DNA from: Candidatus Aminicenantes bacterium UBA876
GTDB lineage: Bacteria; Acidobacteriota; Aminicenantia; UBA2199
Length of the DNA stretch: 26,150 nt
Assembly: GCA_002294665.1 (NCBI GenBank)
Contig: DBFQ01000004.1
Coordinates: forward strand, 1,360 to 27,509
Direction of reading: 5' to 3'
Part shown: piece by piece, positions 16,501 through 23,531 of the stretch
Numbering within the stretch: the stretch's first letter is position 1
How the letters are laid out: every line of letters begins with the position of its first letter
Position numbers and translations under genes: made by a program
The notes under the pieces: generated by a model
What the model was told of the DNA's origin: nothing
The model's input: only the letters and a program-made list of their open reading frames with translations
Databases searched by the model: none

Positions 16501-17343
16501 ATGCAGGCAAAAGGACTGGCCCTGTTTGTGGCGTTGACATTGACCGCCGGCGCGCTGCAGTTTCATTACGACACCCGGGTCGAGTACTTCGCCGATCGGG
16601 AAGCTTTTCTGGCCCTGCCGGACGGGAATACCCTGAAGGTGCTCTCTTTCGGATACCGCAACCTGGTGGCCGATGTCCTGTTTATCTGGGCCATCCAGTT
16701 TTACTCCGCCACCCACCTGACCAACCGCTTCGACTATGTGGAAAACATCTTTAACGTGATCACCGACCTGAACCCGCGCTTCAAGGCGCCGTACCTGGTC
16801 GGTTCCTGGATCATGGGCCTGGAAGGGGGGCGGTATCGCATGGCCATCCGCCTGTTGGAAAAGGGCGCGCGCAACAACCCGGAAGAGTGGATATTCGAAT
16901 ACGATGCCGGATTCTATGCCTATCGGGACCTCAAGGACCTGGAGCTGGCCGAGAAATTATTCAGACAGGCCTCCGAGCGCCCCAACGCCCCGCCGCTGAT
17001 CCGGCGCAAATGGGCGCACATGGTGTACATGCAGGACAACCTGGATTACGCTTTTCAGCTCTGGAAAGAATTCGAGCGCACGGCGAAAGATCAGCTGGCC
17101 AGAGACTCCGCATTTCATCACCTTTACCAGATCGATTTTGAGCGTGACCGGCAACAGGTGGAAAAGGCGGTCCGCGAGTATCGCCGCCGTTTCGGCCGTA
17201 CCCCCGCGGATCTGGAGGAATTGCGCCTGCGGGGCCTCCTGCGGGAGATTCCCCGTGATTACCAGGGCCGGGAATACCGCTATCAGCGGGAAAGCGGAAC
17301 CATCCGGGCCAGGCGGAATTACAAATGGAAATCATCGTACTGA
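16501..17343 (+). CDS. TPR-like protein of the ABC/pilus operon (PilG-like position)
   Basis: 280-residue protein starting two bases after the permease stop. One N-terminal hydrophobic segment (residues 4-20, no lipobox) probably anchors it with the rest outside the cytoplasm. The body is helical with tetratricopeptide-like units, for example RMAIRLLEKGARNNPEEW and LELAEKLFRQASE. A conserved early region reads FGYRNLVADVLFIWAIQFYS. Proteins of this kind regularly follow ABC-2 ATPase and permease pairs near type IV pilus genes, in the place of myxobacterial PilG. The last 19 bases overlap the start of the prepilin peptidase gene. Function by homology is not established; I call it an accessory subunit of the transporter. 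Confidence 0.8.
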   Translation: MQAKGLALFVALTLTAGALQFHYDTRVEYFADREAFLALPDGNTLKVLSFGYRNLVADVLFIWAIQFYSATHLTNRFDYVENIFNVITDLNPRFKAPYLVGSWIMGLEGGRYRMAIRLLEKGARNNPEEWIFEYDAGFYAYRDLKDLELAEKLFRQASERPNAPPLIRRKWAHMVYMQDNLDYAFQLWKEFERTAKDQLARDSAFHHLYQIDFERDRQQVEKAVREYRRRFGRTPADLEELRLRGLLREIPRDYQGREYRYQRESGTIRARRNYKWKSSY

Positions 17344-18098
17344 TTGTAGCCGGACTGAGCGTGGGCAGTTTTTTCAACGTGGTGATTTACCGCCTGCCGC
17401 GGGGGGAAAACCTGGCTTATCCGCGTTCACGCTGCCCCTCCTGCAACAAGCCGCTGCGCTGGTTTCACAATATCCCGGTTGTCAGTTTTCTGGTTTTGCG
17501 GGGGCGCTGTGCGTACTGCCGCGCACCGATTTCCTGCCGCTATCCGCTGGTGGAAATCGCCACCGCCGGGATGTTCTGGCTGTGCTGGTCCCGTTTCCAC
17601 AGCCAGCCGGTACATGCTTTGTTCTGCGCCGTCTTTCTTTCGATCCTGCTGGTTCTGGCGTTGATCGACCTGGAGCACATGATCCTGCCCGATGAGCTGA
17701 CCCTGGGCGGGGCCGTCGTATTCCTGGTATACGCCTTTTTTCATCCCGGCTTTGCGTCACCCTGGAACGGTGTGGCCACCGCCTTTGGCGCGGCCGCGCT
17801 CTTTGCCGGCATCTATTTTTTCTACGTCAAGGTGCGCGGCATGGAAGGACTCGGTTTCGGTGATGTCAAGCTCATGCTCATGCTGGGGGCTTTTCTCGGC
17901 CTGGAAGGGCTGGTGGTGGCATTGCTGCTGGCATCTTTTTTCGGGTTGCTCGTGGGCGGATTCATGATCCTGTTCCGCGGCAAAACCCTGAAACTGGCCC
18001 TGCCTTTCGGGCCGTTTCTCTCGTTGGGGGCGTTTTTTTCCCTGTTCTGGGCGGAACAGATCCTGGCCGCAATCCGCTCCTGGTTTGCCGTGGAGTGA
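17325..18098 (+). CDS. pilD: Prepilin peptidase / N-methyltransferase (A24 family)
   Basis: Inner-membrane aspartic protease that cleaves and N-methylates type IV prepilins and pseudopilins. At 257 residues it is the usual bifunctional length. It opens with GLSVGSFFNVVIYRLPRGE, then the zinc-binding pair CPSC and CAYC in the cytoplasmic methyltransferase loop, then membrane helices with the two catalytic aspartates, Asp115 in DLEHMILPD and Asp180 in GFGDVKLM. The start at 17325 lies inside the end of the TPR gene, which is consistent with coupled translation. Its presence is the strongest evidence that this operon serves type IV pili or type II secretion. Confidence 0.95.
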   Translation: MEIIVLIVAGLSVGSFFNVVIYRLPRGENLAYPRSRCPSCNKPLRWFHNIPVVSFLVLRGRCAYCRAPISCRYPLVEIATAGMFWLCWSRFHSQPVHALFCAVFLSILLVLALIDLEHMILPDELTLGGAVVFLVYAFFHPGFASPWNGVATAFGAAALFAGIYFFYVKVRGMEGLGFGDVKLMLMLGAFLGLEGLVVALLLASFFGLLVGGFMILFRGKTLKLALPFGPFLSLGAFFSLFWAEQILAAIRSWFAVE

Positions 18099-18107
18099 AG
18101 GGGATCC

Positions 18108-19601
18108 ATGAACAAGAGTACGACCATCCTGTTGCTGGTGGTTGAAATTCTGTTGATCTTCGTGTTCGCCAACCTGTCCTCCCTGTTTCAGAGCATGCAG
18201 GAGCGTGAGGCCCGTTCATACATCGATGTAGCCGAATCCGTGGCGGACGTTATGATGAAGAGCGGTCTGGCGGAGGCCCCGGCCCAAACCGCTGAAAGCG
18301 CTTTTTTCCCCATTGTGAAACGGGTGAAGGCGGCCGGGCGCGAGTCCGTATACGATCCGGAAAGCGGCACGCTGCAACTGGTGCGCCCGCTGGAAGACGG
18401 TCATGCCCTGCTGTTTGTGCGCCACGCCCGTACACCGGCCCTGGAGGCGTTGCGCCGGGTATCGCGCCTGTTTACGGTGCTGATCATCCTGACCGTGTTT
18501 TTCCTCTTGATTACGGGATTCTACCTGGTCTACCGTTTCCGCGCGGACCGGGGCAAAGAGCAGCCTGCGCCCATCGACCCCATCAGCAACTACCTGTCCC
18601 GGCTGGAGAGCAGCGAGACCAGCCTGCGTACCGCCGTAGAGGAGCAACAGCAGGCGGTGTCGCGCCAGCAGGAGTTGAACCGCAGCATCATCCGCCACAT
18701 CAACGCTGCCATCGTGCTGCTCAATGCCCGCAATCAGGTGGAGATCTTTAATCATCAGGCGGAAAAGCTTTTCGGGCGCAGCGCCGCCTCGGCTCTGCAC
18801 CATCAGGCCGCGGTGGCGCTGGACCACCTTCCCGAGGTGGCCGCGGCCGTTGCGGTTGATTCTCCCGCTGAACAATCCCTGGTCATGTCTTCCGGCGGCC
18901 GTGATTTCCGTGTTGATGTTTCCCCCATCGGCCAGGCCCGGCTCGTGGTGGTGCGGGAGATCACCCGCGAGCGGCGCCGCGCCGAAATCCGCCGCCGCCA
19001 CGGGGGATTCGCCATGCTGGGGGAGATGGCCGCCTACCTGACCCACGAGATGCGCAACTCACTGGGCGCGGTGTACGGTTACACCAAGAGTCTGAAAGCC
19101 GACAAGGAACGGGTCGAGCGCATCAACCGCGAGATCACCTACCTGACCGGCATGCTGGACAATTTCCTCAATTTCGCCAAGCCCCTGTCCCCCGGGGAAC
19201 GGGTTCCGGTTGACCTGAAAGCGATCCTGGAAACGGAATGCCGCGAAGCCGGACTAAAGCTGGATGCCCCCGCGGACGGCGTGATTGTCCAGGGTGATCC
19301 CGACCTGGTGCGGGTGCTCTGTTCCAACCTGGCGCGCAACGCGGTTGAAGCCGGCGCCACGCGCATGGAACTGGCCCCGGCAGGTGAAGACCCCCTGGAA
19401 CTGTGTTTGCGCGACAACGGCAGCGGTATTCCCGAAGACCAGCGCGAAAAAATCTGGCTGCCTTTTTTTACCACCAAGGAAAAGGGCACGGGCATGGGCC
19501 TGGCCCTGGTTCGCAAGGTCATGAACGCCCTGGATGGAGATATTCGATTGGAAGATTCACTCGAAAAAGGCACCGAATTCAGATTAACCTTTTTCTCGTG
19601 A
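18108..19601 (+). CDS. Membrane sensor histidine kinase (PilS/NtrB-like)
   Basis: 497-residue sensor. Membrane segments at about 7-27 and 123-143 flank a short periplasmic region of about 95 residues. A linker with a coiled coil (EEQQQAVSRQQELN) leads to a PAS-like domain at about 200-285. The phosphoacceptor helix is LTHEMRNSLGAVYGYTKSL with His313. The ATPase domain has NLARNAVEAG, DNGSGIP, FFTTKEKGTGMGLALV. The close relationship of the kinase core to NtrB/PilS predicts a sigma54-dependent response regulator partner, usually encoded next. Here the gene instead ends one base before repeat copy B and no regulator follows. A GAAGGGG ribosome site precedes the ATG. Confidence 0.92.
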   Translation: MNKSTTILLLVVEILLIFVFANLSSLFQSMQEREARSYIDVAESVADVMMKSGLAEAPAQTAESAFFPIVKRVKAAGRESVYDPESGTLQLVRPLEDGHALLFVRHARTPALEALRRVSRLFTVLIILTVFFLLITGFYLVYRFRADRGKEQPAPIDPISNYLSRLESSETSLRTAVEEQQQAVSRQQELNRSIIRHINAAIVLLNARNQVEIFNHQAEKLFGRSAASALHHQAAVALDHLPEVAAAVAVDSPAEQSLVMSSGGRDFRVDVSPIGQARLVVVREITRERRRAEIRRRHGGFAMLGEMAAYLTHEMRNSLGAVYGYTKSLKADKERVERINREITYLTGMLDNFLNFAKPLSPGERVPVDLKAILETECREAGLKLDAPADGVIVQGDPDLVRVLCSNLARNAVEAGATRMELAPAGEDPLELCLRDNGSGIPEDQREKIWLPFFTTKEKGTGMGLALVRKVMNALDGDIRLEDSLEKGTEFRLTFFS

Positions 19602-19603
19602 GA

Positions 19604-19635
19604 AAGTTGAAAAGTTGAAAAGTTGGAGAGTTGGA
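19604..19635 (+). repeat. 8-bp tandem repeat, four units of (A/G)AGTTG(A/G)A
   Basis: Units AAGTTGAA, AAGTTGAA, AAGTTGGA and GAGTTGGA run end to end, starting two bases after the kinase stop. The same unit family forms the six-copy array at 3282-3329, which also starts at a gene end. Confidence 0.88.
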
Positions 19636-19895
19636 GAGGAATCCCCCCAACCGAACGCCTGAATAAAAATCAAGAAAACATCATTTCCAAATCCCTGACA
19701 CCCAATCCTGACCGTAGGGGCGTATCGCATACACCCATCAAAAGAGCATAACCATATAAAAGGGGAACCGACAGACCGCCCTTGAACTGGAAAAACATTC
19801 CAACCACATAACACACGGAACATACGGAAAGGGAAAAATGCAGAAATGCCGGAATAAAGAATACCGAAGAGAGGATACACTCCCCCATCCGTCTC
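19604..19895 (+). repeat. Composite intergenic repeat, copy B
   Basis: Second copy of the modular element seen at 3282-3560, in the same orientation. It has the GTTGAA array, a diverged middle, an AACACACGGAACATACGGAAA module (about 19810-19830), a GGAATAAAGAATACCGAAGAGAGG module (about 19850-19874) and a CCCCC block. The middle differs from copy A and lacks its CTCGCC-rich words. No coding frame is evident between 19602 and 19972. Confidence 0.78.
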
Positions 19896-19972
19896 CATTG
19901 TTTCCCCACGGACGGGGTGTTTTTTGCTTTTTTGGGAAATGCGATAATGTTACCGATGTGAAAAGGGGAAGC

Positions 19973-20296
19973 ATGAGCGCTCCGGACCTGTATGCCGTGC
20001 ACGCGAAGATGACATTCCTGGCCTGGAAAGTCGATTCCAAACTGCCTATTGAAGTGTTGAATAGAATCATCTACCACTTCAATGAAGAATCCATCCTGTA
20101 TCAATTCATTTATGCCCGGGAAGACGGCACACTGATTTTACAGAGAAGCGAAAAATCAGCACCCCTGGTGGACGGGACGTTCGTGGTCCTGACCCACAAC
20201 AAGAAACTGCGCGCCCTGAGTGACAAGGAATTTCACGCCGAATACGCCATCGACGGCGCAGCCTCCCTGGTAGAACTAACCAAGCCAGAGCAATAA
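19973..20296 (+). CDS. Hypothetical small protein next to intI
   Basis: 107-residue soluble protein with no signal, membrane segment or recognised motif. The ATG at 19973 is chosen because AAAAGGGGAA lies just upstream; the frame is open back to 19838 but that part falls in repeat copy B. It is a compact, acidic-to-neutral alpha/beta sequence with an LPIEVLNRIIYHFNEESILYQF segment. It is convergent with the integron integrase and separated from its stop by about 60 bases, so it may mark the chromosomal flank of the integron. Function unknown. Confidence 0.68.
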   Translation: MSAPDLYAVHAKMTFLAWKVDSKLPIEVLNRIIYHFNEESILYQFIYAREDGTLILQRSEKSAPLVDGTFVVLTHNKKLRALSDKEFHAEYAIDGAASLVELTKPEQ

Positions 20297-20358
20297 CCCG
20301 TCATCTCCAGATTGGGTAAGCGACAAAGAGGGCGGATGAAGCTAAAATTGTCAAATTG

Positions 20359-21615
20359 TCAAGAACCAATCCCTTTGTACAGGTGATCCAGCGGGCTGGT
20401 TATGCCCAACATATTCAGATTCGTCACGTGGGTGTAAATCATGGTGGTGTCTAGGTTCTTATGCCCCAGTAGTTTTTGAATGGTCCGGATGTCCGTTCCC
20501 TTCTCCAGCAGGTGCGTGGCGAAACTATGACGGAGTGAGTGGACGGTCGCGTGTTTTGGGATGTCAGCCTGACGAACCGCCTTCTTGAATGCCCGTTGAA
20601 ATGGGGTGGGGTGAATGTGATGTCGCCGAACAGTGTCCGATCTCGGATCAACCGAAATGCTTCTTGATGGGAAAAGCCAGAACCATCGCCATTCAGTTCC
20701 GGCGTTTGGATATTTTCTACTCAATGAAAGCGGCAGTTCAACACCGGGTAGCTCCATTTTCCTGTCCTCTTCGTGCAGCCGCTTCGAATGGGGAAGATGC
20801 TCCTTCAAATCAGATATGATTGTCTGGGGTAATACGGTTGAACGGTCCTTGTTACCTTTCCCGCTACGGATCACCAGAACACCTTTTTGAAGATCCACGT
20901 CCTGAACACGGAGCCGCAGCGCTTCCATCAAACGCAGACCCGAACCATTAATCAATCTGGCCAGTAAACGGTGAGTGCCGGTCATATGATCAAATATGGA
21001 CGCGACTTCTTCGGATGTCAGTACAACCGGCAGCCGGCGACTGGTCGCGGCACGCACTGTCTTTAGTTGGTCATCCAGATTGATCTCCAATACGAAACGG
21101 AAGACAAAAACCAGTGCGTTCAACGCCTGATTTTGTGTTGATGCAGATACCTTGCGATCCACCGCCAGATGCGTCAGAAATGACGAAACATCCTCAGCGG
21201 TCCACGCCTCCGGACGGTTTTTCTGTGTGAAGTATGCAAACCGCCGCAGCCATGACAGGTAGGTACGTTCCGTGCTGAGGGAACGGTGCTTCAGCCTGAG
21301 TATTCCGCGTGTTCGTTTCAGAATCGCCTCAAGATTGAGGGAATCCTTCTGTTGGGAACCAATCGAAGAATGCCGTTCCCTGGAAAGATAATAGTTGTAA
21401 AGCTTCAATGCCTGTTCCGCTTGCAGCACCTGCCAATCGTCGTGGCGGTTATTCAGGCTCTTTAGAAATGCCATACCGGCAGACCGCGGAATTGGATCAC
21501 CGGTCACAAGGGAGAATTCACTGATGCGCGTTTCAACCCAACGTCGGAACCAGGGAATACTCTTTGGCGGCACATGTTTTGTTTTTGCCAGCCAGGACTC
21601 AAACGGTTCCATCAT
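20359..21615 (-). CDS. intI: Integron integrase IntI
   Basis: Site-specific tyrosine recombinase that inserts and excises gene cassettes at attI and attC. Catalytic residues are visible: Arg228 in GSGLR, a lysine in SGKGNKD near 253, His359 and Arg362 in HSLRHSF, His385 in LLGHKNL and Tyr394 in MIYTHV. The decisive feature is the IntI-only insertion at about 294-316 (SRKYPNAGTEWRWFWLF), which XerC/D and phage integrases lack. The protein is 418 residues, about 80 longer than class 1 IntI; the extra N-terminal ~90 residues contain a WQVLQAEQALKLY helix seen in some environmental IntI proteins. The start is ATG at 21615 (ATGATG doublet) with AGGTG upstream. It is divergent from the cassettes, as is normal. 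Confidence 0.95.
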   Translation of the reverse strand: MMEPFESWLAKTKHVPPKSIPWFRRWVETRISEFSLVTGDPIPRSAGMAFLKSLNNRHDDWQVLQAEQALKLYNYYLSRERHSSIGSQQKDSLNLEAILKRTRGILRLKHRSLSTERTYLSWLRRFAYFTQKNRPEAWTAEDVSSFLTHLAVDRKVSASTQNQALNALVFVFRFVLEINLDDQLKTVRAATSRRLPVVLTSEEVASIFDHMTGTHRLLARLINGSGLRLMEALRLRVQDVDLQKGVLVIRSGKGNKDRSTVLPQTIISDLKEHLPHSKRLHEEDRKMELPGVELPLSLSRKYPNAGTEWRWFWLFPSRSISVDPRSDTVRRHHIHPTPFQRAFKKAVRQADIPKHATVHSLRHSFATHLLEKGTDIRTIQKLLGHKNLDTTMIYTHVTNLNMLGITSPLDHLYKGIGS

Positions 21616-21665
21616 AATTAAAACACCTATTACACGAACATGATGATATCAATGCAATAGAAAGA

Positions 21666-21694
21666 ATTATACTGCACAAAAGTTCAAAATTCCA
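21666..21694 (-). promoter_or_regulatory. Candidate PintI promoter
   Basis: On the - strand TATAAT (21666-21671) is preceded after 17 bases by a poor -35, TGGAAT (21689-21694). The perfect -10 and the distance of about 50 bases to the intI ATG fit a weak integrase promoter. No LexA box was recognised. Confidence 0.35.
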
Positions 21695-21711
21695 TGAAAT
21701 TGGTGTAAAAT
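21683..21711 (+). promoter_or_regulatory. Candidate Pc cassette promoter in attI
   Basis: TTCAAA at 21683-21688, a 17-base spacer and TAAAAT at 21706-21711, pointing into the cassettes and overlapping the candidate intI promoter face to face. It lies about 55 bases before the first core site and 75 before the first cassette ATG. A Pc here would transcribe the whole array. Confidence 0.42.
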
Positions 21712-21785
21712 TCGTTTGCGGATGAGATAAAATCAAACCAAATGAAACAGTTTGTTAATAAATATGTTAGACGTATCGGAGAGGC

Positions 21786-22634
21786 ATGGCAGAGCTGACG
21801 CGAGATGACTTGGTGGAGGCAGCCAAGAGCGCTGATGCCGGCGCTCAGGGCCCGCTGTCGCGCCCGGACTTCGAGCGGATCACAGGCATCAGCCAGTACC
21901 ACATCTATCGCCTCTTCCCCGAAGGTGGCTGGTCCGAACTGAAGCGCCTCGCTGGAATCGACAGGCACCCCAAGGACAATCAGCCTCTCGCGGACGATGA
22001 CCTGCTCGAAGAATTCCACCGGGTGGCTACGAAGCTCGGCCGCATCCCGACATGGACCCTGTTCGGTCACAACGCACGCATCTCCGCTGATGTCGTCCGT
22101 CGGCGATTCGGTGGCCTGCAGGGCACTTTGAAGCAGTACCGGGTGTGGCTCGAGGAGAATCAGCCCGACTCGCCGTTGCTGACTGAACTCCGTGCCCAGT
22201 CCAGGCATGAAGTGCCACCGCCCCCGCTGGACGCCACCGTTGATAGCTCCGACCCGCCGATCTCAACTGGCTCGTGGGCGAAGGTGGACGGTCCACAGTA
22301 CGGCCCGCCCATCGACTTTCGCGGCCTACGCCACGCCCCCATTAATGAGCAGGGCGTTGTCTTCCTCTTTGGCATGGTCAGCTACGAACTCGGCTTCATC
22401 GTCGAAGCCGTGCATGCCTCCTTCCCCGACTGTGAAGCGAAACGGTGCATCGATCGGCGGAACGAGCGCTGGCAGCGTGTGCGAATCGAGTTCGAGTTCC
22501 GATCGCGCACGTTCAGAGATCACGGGCACGATCCCGCCGGATGCGATCTCATCGTGTGCTGGGAGCACAACTGGCCCGAGTGCCCGCTTGAGGTTGTGGA
22601 ACTCCGGAAGGTCATCGATGAACTGGAAGGCTGA
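21786..22634 (+). CDS. Cassette 1: protein with homing-endonuclease-associated repeats and possible nuclease-like C-terminus
   Basis: 282-residue soluble protein, the only cassette gene with a good ribosome site (GGAGAGG just before the ATG). The N-terminal half has two helical units, about residues 24-58 and 70-121. The second reads LGRIPTWTLFGHNARISADVVRRRFGGL and resembles the homing-endonuclease-associated (HNH-associated) repeat thought to bind DNA. A proline-rich linker (about 143-160) leads to a C-terminal domain with RIEFEF, HGHDPAGCDLIVCWEHNW and VVELRK. Asp254 and Glu272 followed by basic residues could form a PD-(D/E)xK-like site, but this is an inference. The gene is GC-rich like the chromosome. 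A DNA-targeting role is plausible; none is proven. Confidence 0.85.
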   Translation: MAELTRDDLVEAAKSADAGAQGPLSRPDFERITGISQYHIYRLFPEGGWSELKRLAGIDRHPKDNQPLADDDLLEEFHRVATKLGRIPTWTLFGHNARISADVVRRRFGGLQGTLKQYRVWLEENQPDSPLLTELRAQSRHEVPPPPLDATVDSSDPPISTGSWAKVDGPQYGPPIDFRGLRHAPINEQGVVFLFGMVSYELGFIVEAVHASFPDCEAKRCIDRRNERWQRVRIEFEFRSRTFRDHGHDPAGCDLIVCWEHNWPECPLEVVELRKVIDELEG

Positions 22635-22636
22635 AC

Positions 22637-22700
22637 GTCTAACAACCGGTTGCAGCGGACGGTCCGCTGCGCGGCCCGCCGCTGAACCGGAGCGTTACAT
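22637..22700 (+). repeat. attC site of cassette 1 (64 bp)
   Basis: Inverse core GTCTAAC (22637-22643) and core GTTACAT (22694-22700) flank arms CCGGTTGCAGCGG (22646-22658) and CCGCTGAACCGG (22679-22690). The arms are perfectly complementary apart from one extra G at 22652, the extrahelical base that marks attC polarity. GTCTAAC is the reverse complement of the cassette's own first core, GTTAGAC at 21766. Confidence 0.9.
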
Positions 22701-22731
22701 GGCAATTTAAAAATACAGGCGTTCGCAAATC

Positions 22732-23442
22732 ATGAAGAATGATATCGAAAAAATAATGGAGGAACTTGCTAAAGGCTCTGACAGAATAATTGTCAATCCA
22801 GAAACGCTTGAAGAGTTAAAAAACCAAGGGATTCCATTTGATGTTGTTCCCTCTCCAACAATAGATGAATTGTTTGAACAACGAAGAATAAAAGCCAAAG
22901 AAAATGCCCCTCGGCTGCCGACGCTTCCTGAAGGTTTGCCACCATCTATCCAAGCGCTGTATCAAGAAATAAGAGAATGTATATTTTTCGGATTAAATGG
23001 TGCCGCTATCACGATGTCCTCAATTTTAATCGAATACGCAATTAAATATGCAACACATATCAAGGAGTCCGGCGGACATAGCGGTGCTGGGCCTGATAAA
23101 TGGGATGAATTTGAGGAAATGGAACTTTCGCCAGCCATCAACCGTGCAAAAAGGGCTGGTTTGTTGGATTCAAGATTGGCTAACAGGCTCCACTCATTTA
23201 GAACGACAATCCGTAACCCTTACAATCATTTCAATATTAAAAAGATTACTAAAAACGTGGTGGCACAGAAAGTAAAACGGCTTAATGTGAAGACTGGCCA
23301 AGTTGAGGAGGTTGATATTGAGGCGGAAAATAGCCCCATGATCCAAACCCAAGCAAAGCCGTTTATGGATGAGCATCATGTGATACCAGTATTTCATTTT
23401 GCTGATGAGGTTGTTAAGCATCTTCTACAAAAAATTAGATAG
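22732..23442 (+). CDS. Cassette 2: HEPN/DUF4145-like protein
   Basis: 236-residue soluble protein in a clearly AT-richer gene than its neighbours. The N-terminal ~70 residues are polar and helical. From about residue 75 a helical domain begins with LPPSIQALYQEIRECIFFGLNGAAITMSS, similar in layout to DUF4145-type helical bundles. Later helices (AINRAKRAGLLD and RLANRLHSFRTTIRNPYNHF) include R161-N-P-Y-N-H166. An arginine followed by a polar residue and a histidine five positions on is the HEPN ribonuclease signature. HEPN proteins occur in toxin-antitoxin, abortive infection and CRISPR systems, but DUF4145-type relatives are often uncharacterised and possibly inactive. No evident ribosome site precedes the ATG; alternative starts cannot be excluded. 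Confidence 0.84.
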   Translation: MKNDIEKIMEELAKGSDRIIVNPETLEELKNQGIPFDVVPSPTIDELFEQRRIKAKENAPRLPTLPEGLPPSIQALYQEIRECIFFGLNGAAITMSSILIEYAIKYATHIKESGGHSGAGPDKWDEFEEMELSPAINRAKRAGLLDSRLANRLHSFRTTIRNPYNHFNIKKITKNVVAQKVKRLNVKTGQVEEVDIEAENSPMIQTQAKPFMDEHHVIPVFHFADEVVKHLLQKIR

Positions 23443-23446
23443 GACC

Positions 23447-23518
23447 ATGTAACCATGCCTTTCACTCGGATGGCAATTCCGCTGTGCTACATTGCCACCG
23501 GTGAAGGCAACGTTAGGC
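23447..23518 (+). repeat. attC site of cassette 2 (72 bp)
   Basis: Inverse core ATGTAAC (23447-23453) and core GTTAGGC (23512-23518). The arms TGCCTTTCACTCGG (23456-23469) and CCGGTGAAGGCA (23498-23509) pair with two extra T bases in the left arm. An inner stem TGGCAAT/ATTGCCA (23471-23477 and 23491-23497) follows. ATGTAAC is the exact complement of the cassette's first core GTTACAT. Confidence 0.9.
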
Positions 23519-23531
23519 AACCGAGTTACCC

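Larger units (their letters stand above)
21616..21772 (+). other. attI region with first core site GTTAGAC
   Basis: A visibly AT-rich stretch between the divergent intI start and cassette 1. It ends with the core site GTTAGAC at 21766-21772, the recombination point where new cassettes enter. No class 1-like DR1/DR2 integrase sites were recognised, as expected for a divergent integrase. It also holds candidate promoters for both directions. Confidence 0.75.

Noticed and set aside
19900..19935. Terminator at CCCCACGGACGGGG followed by a T run
   Set aside because: The stem is only about four to five pairs and it lies ahead of a gene rather than clearly after one, so it is too weak to call.
20359..21615. 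XerC/XerD or phage integrase for the tyrosine recombinase
   Set aside because: The KYPNAG-to-WLFPS insertion specific to IntI, plus adjacent attI and attC sites, identifies an integron integrase.
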